DNA of 64,000 bases from Candidatus Flavonifractor intestinigallinarum (GCA_019119165.1 DWXO01000021.1:1-64000), one strand, 5' to 3'; shown: positions 1 through 11,200, counted from the stretch's first letter. Translations and numbers: made by a program. Notes: a model not told the origin generated them from the letters alone.

Positions 1-57
1 TACACCGACGAGGTCATCCGCCGCAAGGAAGGCAAGACCGGCGTCAAGAAGAAATAA
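1..57 (+). CDS. rplF: 50S ribosomal protein L6, C-terminal end (partial)
   Basis: Frame 1 reads [18 protein letters not shown], a typical L6 C-terminus, directly upstream of L18. Confidence 0.85.
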   Translation, partial: YTDEVIRRKEGKTGVKKK

Positions 58-71
58 GGAGGTGTGCCACT

Positions 72-431
72 ATGATCAACAGACCCGATACCAACGCTCA
101 GCGGCTTAAGCGCCACAAGAGAGTGCGCGGCAAGATTTCCGGCACGCCCGAGCGTCCCCGTCTCAACGTGTTCCGCAGCAACACCAACATCTATGCCCAG
201 ATCATCGACGATGTGAACGGCAAGACTCTGGTGTCCGCTTCCTCCATGGAAAAGGGCTTTGAAGGCAAGGGCTCCGACTGCGAGGCCGCCAAGAAGGTGG
301 GCCTGGCTGTCGCCGAGCGCGCCAAGGCCGCCGGCATCGAGAACGTCGTGTTCGACCGCGGCGGTTACGTCTACCACGGCCGCGTGCAGGCCCTGGCCGA
401 AGGCGCCCGTGAGGGCGGCCTGCAGTTCTAA
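72..431 (+). CDS. rplR: 50S ribosomal protein L18
   Basis: Protein sequence and spc operon order. Confidence 0.97.
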   Translation: MINRPDTNAQRLKRHKRVRGKISGTPERPRLNVFRSNTNIYAQIIDDVNGKTLVSASSMEKGFEGKGSDCEAAKKVGLAVAERAKAAGIENVVFDRGGYVYHGRVQALAEGAREGGLQF

Positions 432-448
432 GGGAGGAGGAAGATTAA

Positions 449-949
449 ATGGCTCGTTTTGAAAGAGAACCCAGCGAGTTCACCGAGAAGCTGGTTGCCC
501 TGAACCGCGTGTCCAAGACCGTTAAGGGCGGTCGTATCTTCAAGTTTGCCGCCCTGATGGTGGTGGGCGACGAGAAGGGCCGCGTGGGCTTCGGTCTGGG
601 CAAGGCCGCCGAGGTGCCCGAGGCCATCCGCAAGGGCATCGAGGATGCCAAGAAGCATATGTGCAACGTGACTCTGTCCGGCACTACCATTCCCCACGAG
701 GTCATTGGTGAGTTCGGCGCCGGCCGCGTGCTCCTGAAGCCCGCTGCCCCCGGTACCGGCATCATCGCCGGCGGCCCCGTCCGCGCCGTCATGGAGGCCG
801 CCGGCATCCGTGACATCCGCGCCAAGTGCCTGCGCTCCAACAACCCGCAGAACGTGGTCTCCGCCACCTTCGAGGGCCTGAAGGCTCTCCGTGGCCCCGA
901 GGAGGTCGCCCGCATCCGCGGCAAGAGCGTCAGCGAGATCGTAGGTTAA
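449..949 (+). CDS. rpsE: 30S ribosomal protein S5
   Basis: Protein sequence and spc operon order. Confidence 0.97.
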   Translation: MARFEREPSEFTEKLVALNRVSKTVKGGRIFKFAALMVVGDEKGRVGFGLGKAAEVPEAIRKGIEDAKKHMCNVTLSGTTIPHEVIGEFGAGRVLLKPAAPGTGIIAGGPVRAVMEAAGIRDIRAKCLRSNNPQNVVSATFEGLKALRGPEEVARIRGKSVSEIVG

Positions 950-963
950 GGAGGGCCGTGAAC

Positions 964-1146
964 ATGGCTAATCTGAACATCAAGCTGGTCAAGAGCCTGA
1001 ACGGCCGCATCGCCAAGCATAAGGCCACCGCCGAGGCTCTGGGGCTGCGCCACATCGGCGACACCACCGTACAGCCCGATAACGAGGCTACCCGCGGCAA
1101 GATTGCCCACATCGGCTATCTGCTGCAGGTGACCGAGGAACAGTAA
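964..1146 (+). CDS. rpmD: 50S ribosomal protein L30
   Basis: [40 protein letters not shown]; internal ATG of the longer track ORF. Confidence 0.95.
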   Translation: MANLNIKLVKSLNGRIAKHKATAEALGLRHIGDTTVQPDNEATRGKIAHIGYLLQVTEEQ

Positions 1147-1159
1147 GGAGGTGCGCGAA

Positions 1160-1600
1160 ATGAATCTGCATGATCTTTCCCCCGCTGCCGGGTCCAACCC
1201 CAAGGCTTACCGCAAGGGCCGCGGCAACGGTTCCGGTAACGGCAAGACTGCCGGCCGCGGTCAGAAGGGCCAGTGGTCCCGTTCCGGCGGCGGCGTGCGC
1301 GTGGGTTTTGAAGGCGGCCAGATGCCTCTGACCCGCCGTATCCCCAAGCGGGGCTTCAACAACATCTTTGCCAAGCCCCTGGAGGCCATCAACGTGTCCG
1401 CCCTGAACAAGTTCGAGGACGGCGCTGTGGTTAACGTGTGCGACCTGCTGGAGAAGGGCATCCTCTCCAAGTGCGAGTATGGCTACAAGGTGCTGGGCAA
1501 CGGTACCCTGACCAAGAAGCTGACCGTCCGTGCCTCCGCTTTCTCCGCCTCCGCCAAGGAGAAGATCGTGGCGGCAGGTGGAAAGTACGAGGTGGTCTAA
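1160..1600 (+). CDS. rplO: 50S ribosomal protein L15
   Basis: [40 protein letters not shown] aaggaggt upstream. Confidence 0.96.
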   Translation: MNLHDLSPAAGSNPKAYRKGRGNGSGNGKTAGRGQKGQWSRSGGGVRVGFEGGQMPLTRRIPKRGFNNIFAKPLEAINVSALNKFEDGAVVNVCDLLEKGILSKCEYGYKVLGNGTLTKKLTVRASAFSASAKEKIVAAGGKYEVV

Positions 1601-2932
1601 GTGATCGAGACCATCCGTAACGCGTGGAAGATTCCCGAGCTGCGCAAGAAGATCCTCTTTACCATCTTCGCGCTGCTCATCTTCCGGCTGGGCTCGGTGG
1701 TTCCTGTTCCCTTTATTGACAGCGACCTGCTGGGCAATACGCTCAACAGCATGGGCGGTATTTTCTCCCTGCTGGGCACCATGAACGGCACCGCCTTCTC
1801 TATGGCCGCCGTTTTCGCCCTGGGCGTACAGCCGTATATCAACAGCTCCATCATCATCCAGCTGCTCACCGTCGCTATCCCCGCCCTGGAGCGTCTCCAG
1901 CGGGAAGGCGGCGAGGAGGGGCGGAAGAAGATCGCGGCCATCACCCGTTACGTGACCGTGGCTATCGCTATCCTGCAGGGTCTGGGCTACTACACCCTGG
2001 TCGCCAGCACCAACAATGGCGCTTTGCTGGACACCGCCGGTCTGCCCGGCTGGTGGGTGGCCGTTGTGATCATCCTGTGCTTTACCGCCGGTTCCGCCTT
2101 TGTCATGTGGCTGGGTGAGCAGATCACCGAGTTCGGCATCGGCAACGGCATTTCCATCATTCTGTTTGCCGGCATCCTGTCCCGGGTGCCCGGCATGGTC
2201 GCCACCGTCTACGCCGGCATCCAGAACAACCTCAACGGCGTCACCGGCGAGGGCGTCTTTAATCTCCCCTGGTGGGGCGCCATCCTCATTGTCATTGGTA
2301 TGCTGGCCATCGTGGTGCTCATCGTGTTTATCCAGAACTCCGAGCGCCGCATCCCCGTCCAGTACGCCAAGCGGGTGGTGGGCCGCAAGATGTACGGCGG
2401 CCAGTCCAGCCACATCCCCCTGAAGGTGAATATGAGCGGCGTTATGCCCATCATCTTCGCCCAGGCCATTGCCTCTCTGCCGGCTACCATCGGTATGTTC
2501 TTCGGCAAGAGTGCCAACAGCGAGGGCGGCTGGGGCGTGTTCCTCAGTGTGTTCAACACCACCAGCATCGTTTATATCATCGTTTATTTCCTGCTGATTG
2601 TCGGCTTCAGCTATTTCTACTCCACCATGCAGTTCAACCCCGTGGAGGTGGCCAACAATCTCAAGAAGAACGGCGGCTTTATCCCCGGCTTCCGTCCCGG
2701 CAAGCCCACCGCCGACTTCATCCACAAGGTTCTGGGTAAGATCACCATGTTTGGTGCTCTCTATCTGGCTGTGATTGCCATCGCTCCCATCGTCACCGGC
2801 GCCATCATCGGCGTCAGCAGCCTGGCCATCGGCGGTACTTCCGTCATCATCGTGGTGGGCGTTGCTCTGGAGACCACCAAGGCGATGGAGGCCCAGATGA
2901 TGATGCGCCATTACAAGGGCTTCCTGGAGTAA
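1601..2932 (+). CDS. secY: preprotein translocase subunit SecY
   Basis: Multi-TM SecY sequence; GTG start directly after the rplO stop. Confidence 0.97.
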   Translation: MIETIRNAWKIPELRKKILFTIFALLIFRLGSVVPVPFIDSDLLGNTLNSMGGIFSLLGTMNGTAFSMAAVFALGVQPYINSSIIIQLLTVAIPALERLQREGGEEGRKKIAAITRYVTVAIAILQGLGYYTLVASTNNGALLDTAGLPGWWVAVVIILCFTAGSAFVMWLGEQITEFGIGNGISIILFAGILSRVPGMVATVYAGIQNNLNGVTGEGVFNLPWWGAILIVIGMLAIVVLIVFIQNSERRIPVQYAKRVVGRKMYGGQSSHIPLKVNMSGVMPIIFAQAIASLPATIGMFFGKSANSEGGWGVFLSVFNTTSIVYIIVYFLLIVGFSYFYSTMQFNPVEVANNLKKNGGFIPGFRPGKPTADFIHKVLGKITMFGALYLAVIAIAPIVTGAIIGVSSLAIGGTSVIIVVGVALETTKAMEAQMMMRHYKGFLE

Positions 2933-2944
2933 GGGGCGAGGAAA

Positions 2945-3577
2945 ATGAAAATCATTCTTCTCGGCGCCCCCGGCGCCGGAAAGGGCACCCAGGCTGAGAT
3001 CATCAGCAAGAAGCTGGGTATCCCCACCATCTCCACCGGCAACATCCTCCGGGCCGCCGTCAAGGCCGGCACCCCCATCGGGCTGGAGGCCAAGAGCTAT
3101 ATGGACGCCGGCAAGCTGGTTCCCGATGAGGTCATTATCGGCATCATCCAGGAGCGGCTGGCCGAGAGCGACTGCGCCAACGGCTTCATTCTGGACGGCG
3201 TGCCCCGCACCATTGCTCAGGCCGAGGCTCTGGATGCCCACGGCATCCACTTTGACGCGGTGCTCTCCCTGGAGATTGCCGACAGCGTCATCGAGGCCCG
3301 CATGACGGGCCGCCGGACCTGCCACACCTGCGGCGCCACCTACCACATCGTGGCCGCTCCTCCCAAGCAGGAGGGCGTCTGCGACAAGTGCGGCGGCGAG
3401 CTGGAGCAGCGCAAGGACGACCAGCCTGAGACCGTCAAGCACCGGCTGGAGGTCTATCACAACGAGACCGAGCCCCTCAAGGACTATTACCAGGCGCACG
3501 GTGTGCTCATGAGCGTGCCTGACCTGGGCGGGATCGAAGAGACCAACGACAAGATCATGGAACTGCTGGGGAAGTGA
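2945..3577 (+). CDS. adk: adenylate kinase (zinc-finger lid form)
   Basis: P-loop GAPGAGKGT; CxxC...CxxC in LID ([15 protein letters not shown]). Confidence 0.97.
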   Translation: MKIILLGAPGAGKGTQAEIISKKLGIPTISTGNILRAAVKAGTPIGLEAKSYMDAGKLVPDEVIIGIIQERLAESDCANGFILDGVPRTIAQAEALDAHGIHFDAVLSLEIADSVIEARMTGRRTCHTCGATYHIVAAPPKQEGVCDKCGGELEQRKDDQPETVKHRLEVYHNETEPLKDYYQAHGVLMSVPDLGGIEETNDKIMELLGK

Positions 3578-3583
3578 TTTGAG

Positions 3584-4342
3584 ATGGAAATGATCTCACT
3601 GAAATCCCCCCGTGAAATCGAGCTCATGCGCCGGGCCGGGCGGCTGACCGCCCAGGCCCGGGCGCTGGCCGGTTCCATGGTGCGTCCCGGCGTCACCACC
3701 CATGAGATCGACACCGCGGTACGCAAGTTTATCGAAAGCCACGGAGCCAAGCCCTCTTTCTTGGGATACGGCGGCTTTTCCGGCTCCGCCTGCATCTCCA
3801 TCAATGAGCAGGTCATCCACGGCATCCCCGGCCCCCGGAAGCTGCAGGAGGGCGATATCGTCTCCATCGACGTGGGCGCCTACCTCAACGGCTTTCACGG
3901 TGACTGCGCCGCCACCTTCCCCTGCGGCGAGGTGAGCGACGAGGCCATGCGGCTCATTCGGGTCACCGAGCAGAGCTTCTGGGAGGGCATCCGTCTGGCC
4001 CGGCCGGGCAAGCGGGTGTACGACATCTCCCACGCCGTCCAGCAGTACGTGGAGGCCAACGGCTTCTCCGTGGTGCGGGACTTTGTGGGCCACGGCGTGG
4101 GCGCCAAGCTCCACGAGGCCCCGGAGGTGCCCAACTACGGGCCCGCCGGACACGGTCCCCGGCTCCAGCCGGGCATGACCATTGCCGTGGAGCCCATGGT
4201 GTGCGCCGGCGACTGGCGGGTGAAGGTGCTCAAGGACGGCTGGACCACTGTGTCCGCCGACGGCAGCCTGACCGCCCACTATGAAAACACCATCCTCATC
4301 ACCGACGGCGAGCCGGAAGTGCTTACCGTGGCGGAGGAGTGA
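3584..4342 (+). CDS. map: type I methionyl aminopeptidase
   Basis: GHGVGAKLHEAPEVPNYG metal-binding motifs; after adk. Confidence 0.95.
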   Translation: MEMISLKSPREIELMRRAGRLTAQARALAGSMVRPGVTTHEIDTAVRKFIESHGAKPSFLGYGGFSGSACISINEQVIHGIPGPRKLQEGDIVSIDVGAYLNGFHGDCAATFPCGEVSDEAMRLIRVTEQSFWEGIRLARPGKRVYDISHAVQQYVEANGFSVVRDFVGHGVGAKLHEAPEVPNYGPAGHGPRLQPGMTIAVEPMVCAGDWRVKVLKDGWTTVSADGSLTAHYENTILITDGEPEVLTVAEE

Positions 4343-4623
4343 GCATGGCGGCGGAGCATCCGCGGATCGTCCGCTCACTGGCAGGGCATGACAAGGGGCA
4401 GCTGTTCTGCGTTGTGGATCAAGATGGCCCCTATCTGCTGCTCTGCGACGGCAGACGGCGAAAGGCAGAGTCCCCCAAGCGAAAGAAGGCCGTACACACG
4501 GCGGACGCCGGGGACTTCCAACACCCCGTCCTGGAGAAGCTCCGGACCGGGGAACCCATCACAAACCGAGAGGTGCGGAGGGCGCTGGCCGCTTTCCGAG
4601 CTGAGGAGTCAAGGAGGGTATGA
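4339..4623 (+). CDS. KOW-domain-like RNA-binding protein
   Basis: [31 protein letters not shown]; between map and infA as in many Firmicutes; ATG at 4345 is an alternative start. Confidence 0.7.
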   Translation: MSMAAEHPRIVRSLAGHDKGQLFCVVDQDGPYLLLCDGRRRKAESPKRKKAVHTADAGDFQHPVLEKLRTGEPITNREVRRALAAFRAEESRRV

Positions 4624-4627
4624 CGCT

Positions 4628-4846
4628 TTGGCAAAAGACGATATGATCGAAGTGGAGGGCGTCGTCACCGAGTCCCTTCCCAATACCACGTTCCATGTGG
4701 ACATCGGAAACGGCCACATCATTCTGGCCCACATCTCCGGCAAGCTGCGGATGAACTTCATCCGCATTCTGCCCGGCGATAAGGTCACCGTCCAGATGTC
4801 CCCCTACGACGTAACCCGGGGCCGGATCACTTGGCGAAGCAAGTAA
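4628..4846 (+). CDS. infA: translation initiation factor IF-1
   Basis: [64 protein letters not shown] start inferred. Confidence 0.92.
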   Translation: MAKDDMIEVEGVVTESLPNTTFHVDIGNGHIILAHISGKLRMNFIRILPGDKVTVQMSPYDVTRGRITWRSK

Positions 4847-4960
4847 TCCGGCTCATTCCGGCGGGCGCAGGCCTGCCGACCCTATCAATGACCGGTGCGG
4901 GTCAGCGGGGCCTTGCCTCCGCCGTACCGGGGCCATCAGGCTCTACAGGAGGTTAATGAC

Positions 4961-5074
4961 ATGAAAGTTAGACCGTCCGTGAAGCCCATGTGCGAGAAGT
5001 GCAAGATCATCAAGCGCAAGGGCAAGGTCATGGTTATTTGCGAAAACCCCAAGCATAAGCAGAGACAAGGTTAA
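4961..5074 (+). CDS. rpmJ: 50S ribosomal protein L36 (C+ zinc form)
   Basis: [37 protein letters not shown] read from sequence; too short for the ORF track; SD aggagg. Confidence 0.95.
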   Translation: MKVRPSVKPMCEKCKIIKRKGKVMVICENPKHKQRQG

Positions 5075-5093
5075 TAGGAGGTGCTGAAACAGT

Positions 5094-5462
5094 ATGGCAC
5101 GTATTGCTGGCATTGATTTGCCCAAGGATAAGCGGGTCGAGATCGGCCTTACCTATATCTTTGGTATCGGGCGCACCAGCGCCAACAAGATCCTGGCTGA
5201 GGCCGGTATCAACCCCGACACCCGCGTGAAGGATCTGACTGAGGCCGACGAGGCTAAGCTGCGCGAGATCATCAGCCACAGCTACACTGTGGAGGGCGAC
5301 CTCCGTCGTGACGTGGCGATGGACATCAAGCGTCTCACCGAGATCGGCTGCTACCGCGGCCTGCGTCACCGCAAGGGGCTGCCCGTCCGCGGTCAGCGTT
5401 CCAAGACCAACGCTCGTACCCGCAAGGGTCCCAAGCGTACCGTCGCTAACAAGAAGAAGTAA
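5094..5462 (+). CDS. rpsM: 30S ribosomal protein S13
   Basis: Protein sequence and order. Confidence 0.97.
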   Translation: MARIAGIDLPKDKRVEIGLTYIFGIGRTSANKILAEAGINPDTRVKDLTEADEAKLREIISHSYTVEGDLRRDVAMDIKRLTEIGCYRGLRHRKGLPVRGQRSKTNARTRKGPKRTVANKKK

Positions 5463-5477
5463 GGGAGGGAGAGACAC

Positions 5478-5879
5478 ATGGCTACCGCTACCAAGGGTAA
5501 GAAGGTTATCCGCAAGCGCCGCGAGCGCAAGAACGTTGAAAAGGGCCAGGTGCACATCCGCTCTTCCTTCAACAACACCATGGTTACCGTGACCGACATG
5601 GGGGGCAACGCCCTGTCCTGGGCCTCTTCCGGCGGCCTGGGCTTCCGCGGCTCCCGTAAGTCCACCCCCTTCGCCGCTCAGACCGCTGCCGAGACTGCCG
5701 CCAAGGCTGCCATGGAGCACGGCCTGAAGACCGTGGAGGTGTACGTGAAGGGCCCCGGCGCCGGCCGTGAGGCTGCCATCCGCGCCCTGCAGGCCGTGGG
5801 CCTGGAGGTCACCCTGATCAAGGACGTGACCCCCATCCCCCACAACGGCTGCCGTCCGCCTAAGCGCCGCCGCGTGTAA
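5478..5879 (+). CDS. rpsK: 30S ribosomal protein S11
   Basis: Protein sequence and order. Confidence 0.97.
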   Translation: MATATKGKKVIRKRRERKNVEKGQVHIRSSFNNTMVTVTDMGGNALSWASSGGLGFRGSRKSTPFAAQTAAETAAKAAMEHGLKTVEVYVKGPGAGREAAIRALQAVGLEVTLIKDVTPIPHNGCRPPKRRRV

Positions 5880-5899
5880 GAGAAGGAGGAGTACGAATT

Positions 5900-6529
5900 A
5901 TGGCTAGATATACCGGAGCAGTCTGCCGCCAGTGCCGCAGAGAGGGCCAGAAGCTCTTCCTGAAGGGCGACCGCTGCTACACCGACAAGTGCGCCATGGA
6001 GCGCCGTCCTTTCGCCCCTGGTATGCACAACCAGGGCCGCACCAAGAAGCTGTCCGAGTACGGAATGCAGCTGCGTGAGAAGCAGAAGGCCCGCCGCTAC
6101 TACGGCGTGCTGGAGAGCCAGTTCCACAAGTACTACGAGATGGCCGCCGCCCGCAAGGGCGTGACCGGCGACAACCTGCTGAGCATCCTGGAGACCCGCC
6201 TGGATAACGTGATCTATCGTCTGGGCTTCGCCATGAGCCGTCCTGAGGCTCGTCAGCTGGTCCGTCACGGCCACTTCACCATCAACGGCCATCGCGTGGA
6301 CATCCCCTCCTACCTGGTCAAGCCCGGCGAGGTCATCGCCCTGAAGGAGACCAGCCGGAGCAAGGAGAAGTTTAAGGCTTCTCTGGAGGCCAACGGCTCT
6401 CGTCCCGCCCCCAAGTGGCTGGACTTTGACCAGAACAACCTGGTGGCCAAGGTGGTTGCGCTCCCCGCCCGCGAGGACGTGGACCTGCCCATCGAGGAGC
6501 ACCTCATCGTCGAGCTGTACTCCAAGTAA
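5900..6529 (+). CDS. rpsD: 30S ribosomal protein S4
   Basis: Protein sequence; N-terminal C-x2-C...C zinc motif. Confidence 0.97.
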   Translation: MARYTGAVCRQCRREGQKLFLKGDRCYTDKCAMERRPFAPGMHNQGRTKKLSEYGMQLREKQKARRYYGVLESQFHKYYEMAAARKGVTGDNLLSILETRLDNVIYRLGFAMSRPEARQLVRHGHFTINGHRVDIPSYLVKPGEVIALKETSRSKEKFKASLEANGSRPAPKWLDFDQNNLVAKVVALPAREDVDLPIEEHLIVELYSK

Positions 6530-6608
6530 TCGTGCTTGTACCCTCGATTATTGGTGAGCTGTATAAGGCGGCGGACAGAGTCCGCCGCCGCGAAAAGGAG
6601 GGTAACAC

Positions 6609-7556
6609 ATGGTAGAAATCGAGAAGCCCCGCATCGAATGTGTGGAGAATCCCGGTGACGGCTCCTACGGCAAGTATGTCGTGGAGCCCCTGGAGCGTGG
6701 CTACGGTACCACGCTGGGTAACTCCCTGCGCCGCATCCTGCTCTCGTCCCTGCCCGGCACGGCGGTTACCTCCATCAAGATCGCCGGCGTGCAGCACGAG
6801 TTTTCCACCATTCCCGGAGTGAAGGAGGACGTCACCGAGATCGTCCTCAACGTGAAGAGCATCATTGCCAAGCTTCACTCCGAGGGCGTGAAAACGGTCT
6901 ATATTGAAGCCAGCGGTGAGTGTGAAGTCACCGCCGGCGACATCAAGGCCGACGGCGAGGTGGAGATCCTCAACCCGGATCTCCACATTGCCACCCTGGG
7001 ACCGGACGCCAGCCTCAACATGGAGCTGACCCTGTCCCATGGCCGGGGCTATGTCCCCGCCGACCGGAACAAGCCGGCCCAGACCATCATCGGTCTGATC
7101 CCGGTGGATTCCATCTACACGCCGGTGCGGAAGGTCAATTACACGGTGGAGAACACCCGTGTCCGCGACCTGACCGACTTCGACAAGCTGACCCTGGAGG
7201 TGTGGACCAACGGTACCATCACCGCCCGGGACGCCGTCAGCCTGGGCGCCCGCATCCTCTGCGACCACTTCGTCCTCTTCACCGATCTCTCTGAGACCAT
7301 GGGCTCCAAGTCCACGGTGGTGGAGAAGGCCGAGGCCCAGCGGGACAAGGTGCTGGAGCTGACCATTGAGGAGCTGGACCTGTCCGTCCGTTCCTTCAAC
7401 TGCCTCAAGCGTGCCAACATCAACACGGTGGAGGATCTGATCTCCAAGACCGAGGACGAGATGATGAAGGTGCGCAACCTGGGCCGCAAGTCCCTGGAAG
7501 AGGTCATCAACAAGCTGGCCATGATGGGCCTGCGCCTGGCCGACGAGGAAAACTGA
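6609..7556 (+). CDS. rpoA: DNA-directed RNA polymerase subunit alpha
   Basis: Protein sequence and order. Confidence 0.97.
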   Translation: MVEIEKPRIECVENPGDGSYGKYVVEPLERGYGTTLGNSLRRILLSSLPGTAVTSIKIAGVQHEFSTIPGVKEDVTEIVLNVKSIIAKLHSEGVKTVYIEASGECEVTAGDIKADGEVEILNPDLHIATLGPDASLNMELTLSHGRGYVPADRNKPAQTIIGLIPVDSIYTPVRKVNYTVENTRVRDLTDFDKLTLEVWTNGTITARDAVSLGARILCDHFVLFTDLSETMGSKSTVVEKAEAQRDKVLELTIEELDLSVRSFNCLKRANINTVEDLISKTEDEMMKVRNLGRKSLEEVINKLAMMGLRLADEEN

Positions 7557-7703
7557 GGCCAGCGAAGAGGGCGGCCCGGGGGCACGTAACGTCCCCTCCC
7601 GGGCCCGCAGGCCGTAAGGCGCTCTCTTCAGGGGAAGGTTCCCCCCGGACGAATTTAAATTGTGGAGTTCGCCTTGGCGAACATCCGATAGGAGTTGGAT
7701 TTC

Positions 7704-8045
7704 ATGTCTCACAACCGTAAGCTGGGCAAGCCCACTGATCAGCGCATCGCCATGCTGCGCGCCATGACCACCTACCTGCTGGAGAATGGTCAGATCAAGA
7801 CCACCTATGCCCGTGCCAAGGAAGTTGCTCCCATGGCCGAGAAGATGATCACCCTGGCCAAGAACCCCAACCTGGCCAATTACCGCAAGGCCCTGTCCTA
7901 CCTGACCAAGGAGGACGTGGCCAAGAAGACCTTCGACGAGCTGGGCCCCAAGTATGCCAGCCGTAACGGCGGTTACACCCGTGTGGTCAAGATCGGCCCC
8001 CGCCGCGGCGATGCCGCCGAGATGGCCATCGTGCAGCTGGTGTAA
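7704..8045 (+). CDS. rplQ: 50S ribosomal protein L17
   Basis: MSHNRKLGKPTDQRIAMLRAMTTYLLENGQIKTTYARAKE. Confidence 0.96.
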   Translation: MSHNRKLGKPTDQRIAMLRAMTTYLLENGQIKTTYARAKEVAPMAEKMITLAKNPNLANYRKALSYLTKEDVAKKTFDELGPKYASRNGGYTRVVKIGPRRGDAAEMAIVQLV

Positions 8046-8054
8046 GTTCACCTC

Positions 8055-8087
8055 AAAAAGCGCCCTGCCAAAAGCAGGGCGCTTTTT
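8055..8087 (+). terminator. intrinsic terminator after rplQ
   Basis: AAAAAGCGCCCTGC-N5-GCAGGGCGCTTTTT. Confidence 0.9.
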
Positions 8088-8101
8088 CTGTGCGCAGCTT
8101 C

Positions 8102-8130
8102 TTGCAATTTGTGGGATGCTATGGTATACT
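8102..8130 (+). promoter_or_regulatory. sigma-A-type promoter for the CNNM/CBS gene
   Basis: TTGCAA-17 nt-TATACT. Confidence 0.7.
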
Positions 8131-8136
8131 ATGCAA

Positions 8137-8300
8137 CAATAAACCATAAAGGAGACGGTGAGCCCTCGTGGACGAACCTCCGCCCAGTTGTAACTGCAAA
8201 ACAGACCATGTGGAACAGGACAGCCTTACCCTGAACAGGGGATAGGGTTGTCCTTTTGCGCGTTCCACACATTTTGAACATTGGAGTTGATGATTTTCCT
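8137..8300 (+). promoter_or_regulatory. structured 5' leader of unknown class
   Basis: TGTGGAAC (8209-8216)/GTTCCACA (8262-8269) closing AGGACAGCC/GGTTGTCCT and CCCT/AGGG helices; about 165 nt promoter-to-start leader. Confidence 0.5.
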
Positions 8301-9581
8301 ATGCCTGACAGTTCAAGTTTGACCATGATCGTGATTTTGATTGTTCTGGTGATTCTGTCCGCCTATTTCTCCGCCACGGAGACCGCCTTTACCTCTCTCA
8401 ACCGCATCCGCCTGAAGAGCAAGGCCGACGCCGGCAACCGCCGGGCCGCCCTGGCCCTCCGGCTGGTGGACCAGTATGACAACCTGCTGTCCACCATTCT
8501 GGTGGGCAACAACATCGTCAACCTGTCCGCCTCCTCTCTGGCCACCGTGTTCTTTACCGAGGGCCTGCGCCTGCAAAACGGCGCGGTGATCTCCACCGCC
8601 GTCATCACCATTGTGGTGCTGATCTTCGGCGAGGTCTCTCCCAAGAGCCTGGCCAAGGAGTATCCCGAGAGCTTTGCCGTGTTTTCCGCTCCCATTATGC
8701 GGATTCTCATGGTGATCCTTACCCCGGTGAACTTCCTGTTCAGCCTGCTGAAAAAGCTGCTGTCCATGGTGTTCCACAAGGAGGGGGACAGTGGCATCAC
8801 CGAGGAAGAGCTGGTGACCATGGTGGACCAGGCCGAGATCGAGGGCGGGCTGGACCAGCACGAGAGCAAGCTCATCCGCTCCGCCATCGAGTTCAATGAT
8901 ATGGAGGTGGATGAGATCCTCACCCCCCGCGTGGACATCGTGGCGGTGGAGGACACCGACTCCATGGACGACATCGCTCAGGCCTTCGCCGAGAGCGGTT
9001 ACTCCCGGCTGCCGGTGTACCATGAGGACATCGACGACATCATCGGCGTGATCCATGAGAAGGACTTCCACGCCGCCCGCTATCGTGGTCAGACCGACGT
9101 AAAGGCCATTACCGGCCCCATGCTGTACACCACCGGCAATACTAAGATCTCCGAGCTGCTGCGGATTCTCCAGCGGGAGAAGGCCCACATGGTTATTGTG
9201 GTGGACGAGTACGGCGGCACCGAGGGCCTGGTGACCCTGGAGGACATCGTGGAGGAGCTGGTGGGCGAGATCTGGGACGAACACGACGAGGTGATCGAGG
9301 AGTTCAAGAAACAGGAGGACGGCAGCTACCTGATCTCCTGTTCCGCCGACCTCACCGACCTGTTCGACCTGTTCTCCATCAAGGGAGAGTGCGACGCCAA
9401 TACCATCTCCGGCTGGGTGATGGAGCAGATCGGCCGCATCCCCGAGGAGGGGGACCATTTCACCTCCGACGGACTGGACGTTACCGTCACCAAGGTGGAT
9501 CACCGGCGGGTGCTGGAGATCCGGGTAGAGGTGCTCCCGCAGCCGGAGGATGAGAAAAAAGAGAAGGCGAAGGACCAGTGA
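8301..9581 (+). CDS. hemolysin/CorC-type CNNM + CBS + transporter-associated domain membrane protein
   Basis: [24 protein letters not shown]21 start; CBS pair; C-terminal CorC_HlyC-like region. Confidence 0.9.
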   Translation: MPDSSSLTMIVILIVLVILSAYFSATETAFTSLNRIRLKSKADAGNRRAALALRLVDQYDNLLSTILVGNNIVNLSASSLATVFFTEGLRLQNGAVISTAVITIVVLIFGEVSPKSLAKEYPESFAVFSAPIMRILMVILTPVNFLFSLLKKLLSMVFHKEGDSGITEEELVTMVDQAEIEGGLDQHESKLIRSAIEFNDMEVDEILTPRVDIVAVEDTDSMDDIAQAFAESGYSRLPVYHEDIDDIIGVIHEKDFHAARYRGQTDVKAITGPMLYTTGNTKISELLRILQREKAHMVIVVDEYGGTEGLVTLEDIVEELVGEIWDEHDEVIEEFKKQEDGSYLISCSADLTDLFDLFSIKGECDANTISGWVMEQIGRIPEEGDHFTSDGLDVTVTKVDHRRVLEIRVEVLPQPEDEKKEKAKDQ

Positions 9582-10683
9582 ACCAAGCAGATCTGAGTTT
9601 GGCAGCCGCTTTGCGCCATGCGCTCCACGCCCATCCGGAGCTGTCCGGACAGGAGACGTGGACCAAGGCCCGGCTGATGGACTTCCTCATGGAACATACC
9701 CATTTGGCCCTTTACGACCGGGGTAGCTGGTTTTATGCTCTGTGCCGGGGCAGGGGAGAGGGGAAGATCGCCTTTCGGGCGGACTTTGACGCCCTGCCTA
9801 TAGAGGAAACCTGTGACCTGCCCTACCACTCCCAATGTCCCGGCGTGGCCCACAAGTGCGGTCACGACGGCCACAGCGCCGCCCTGGCGCTGCTGGGACT
9901 CACTCTGGAGCGGACCGGGGCGGACCGGGACGTAACCTCATCTTTCAGCCCGCCGAGGAGGTGGGGGCCGGCGGCGAAGCCTGCGCCGCTCTGCTGAAGG
10001 AGGAGGGCATCGGGGAGGTATACGCCTTCCACAATATGCCCGGCTATCCCCTGCATACTGTGGCCCTGCGGCGGGGCACCATGAACTGCGCCTCCAAGGG
10101 GGTGACCTACCGCTTTGAAGGGGTGCCCGCCCACGCCAGCACCCCGGAGCTGGGCCGAAACCCCGCCCAGGCGGTGGCTCGGATGGTGAGCGCTCTGCCT
10201 GGATTGACCCGGCGGGAGGACCACCGGGGACTGGTGATGGCTACTGTGGTCCAGATGGACGTGGGGGAGCCCGCCTTCGGTATCTCGGCTTACCGGGGCG
10301 CCCTGCTGCTCACCCTGCGGGCCCAGTACCAGGAGGAGCTGGACGCTCTCTCCCGGCAGGTGACTGAGATTGCCCGCCGGGCGGCGGCGGAGGACGGCCT
10401 GACCCTGACCATAGAGGAGCAGGATGTGTTTCCGGAGACTGCCAACCACCACGCCGGGGTGGAACGGGTGGAGCGTGCCGCCCGGGCCCTGGACCTGCCG
10501 GTGGTGGAAATGGCAGAGCCTATGCGGGCATCGGAGGATTTCGGCTGGTACCTGCGGCAGGCGGAGGGCGCCCTGTTTCTGCTGGGGGACGGGGAGGACC
10601 ATCCGCCCCTCCACAGCAGCGACTTCGATTTTCCCGACGCACTGCTGGAGAAGGCCTGCGCCCTCTTTCAAAAATTGATCTGA
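9578..10683 (+). pseudogene. M20 family amidohydrolase/peptidase, disrupted by a single-base frameshift
   Basis: ORF 9578-9997 has the N-terminal half (DFDALPIEE, CGHDGHSA); the +1 frame resumes with NLIFQPAEEVGAGGEACAALL and continues to 10683. Confidence 0.85.
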
Positions 10684-10716
10684 AAAAAGCCCTGCGGCAA
10701 TGCCGCAGGGCTTTTT
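10684..10716. terminator. bidirectional terminator
   Basis: AAAAAGCCCTGCGGCAATGCCGCAGGGCTTTTT. Confidence 0.9.
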
Positions 10717-10720
10717 GACA

Positions 10721-11200
10721 TTATGGGCGGGTCCGCTGCCAGTAGGCGGCCATGCTTTCCCCGGGCTGTCCGGTGACCTCGTTTGAGAGATAGGCTGCCA
10801 GTTCCCCGGGCGGCGTCCAGGCCAGGGCGGAGGCCTCGTCGGGGAACTCCACCTCGGCGTAGAAAAAGCCGGTTTCCAGCTGGGGGTCCACCGAATTGAC
10901 CTCCAGAGTGAGCCCGCCGTGCAGGGAATAGCGGCGCTGCTCCTTCTGGATCATGGGCTTGCCAATCATGGCCCGCAGGCGCTGATAGCGGTCCTGATCC
11001 ACCTCCACCTCGATCTCCTCCCGCACCAGTCCGGCGCCTCCTTTGAAACAGAGCACATAGGTGGTGTTGCCACCCTGGAGGGCCTCCTGGCGGATGCGGA
11101 TGGCGGGGTGGGTGAGGAAGTAGCCCTGCTCCATAAAAAAGGTAGAAGCGGGTTTCAGGTCGGGCCAGCTTTCCACCAGCCAGCGGCGTTCGATCTCCAT
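10721..11200 (-). CDS. CYTH domain-containing protein
   Basis: MEIERRWLV... N-terminal ExExK-like motif and CYTH pattern. Confidence 0.85.
   Translation of the reverse strand: MEIERRWLVESWPDLKPASTFFMEQGYFLTHPAIRIRQEALQGGNTTYVLCFKGGAGLVREEIEVEVDQDRYQRLRAMIGKPMIQKEQRRYSLHGGLTLEVNSVDPQLETGFFYAEVEFPDEASALAWTPPGELAAYLSNEVTGQPGESMAAYWQRTRP

Noticed and set aside
8137-8300. M-box (ykoK) magnesium riboswitch
   Set aside because: Contains GGTGAG but lacks the rest of the conserved M-box core and the GTGCTAAA-type 3' segment; kept only as an unassigned leader.
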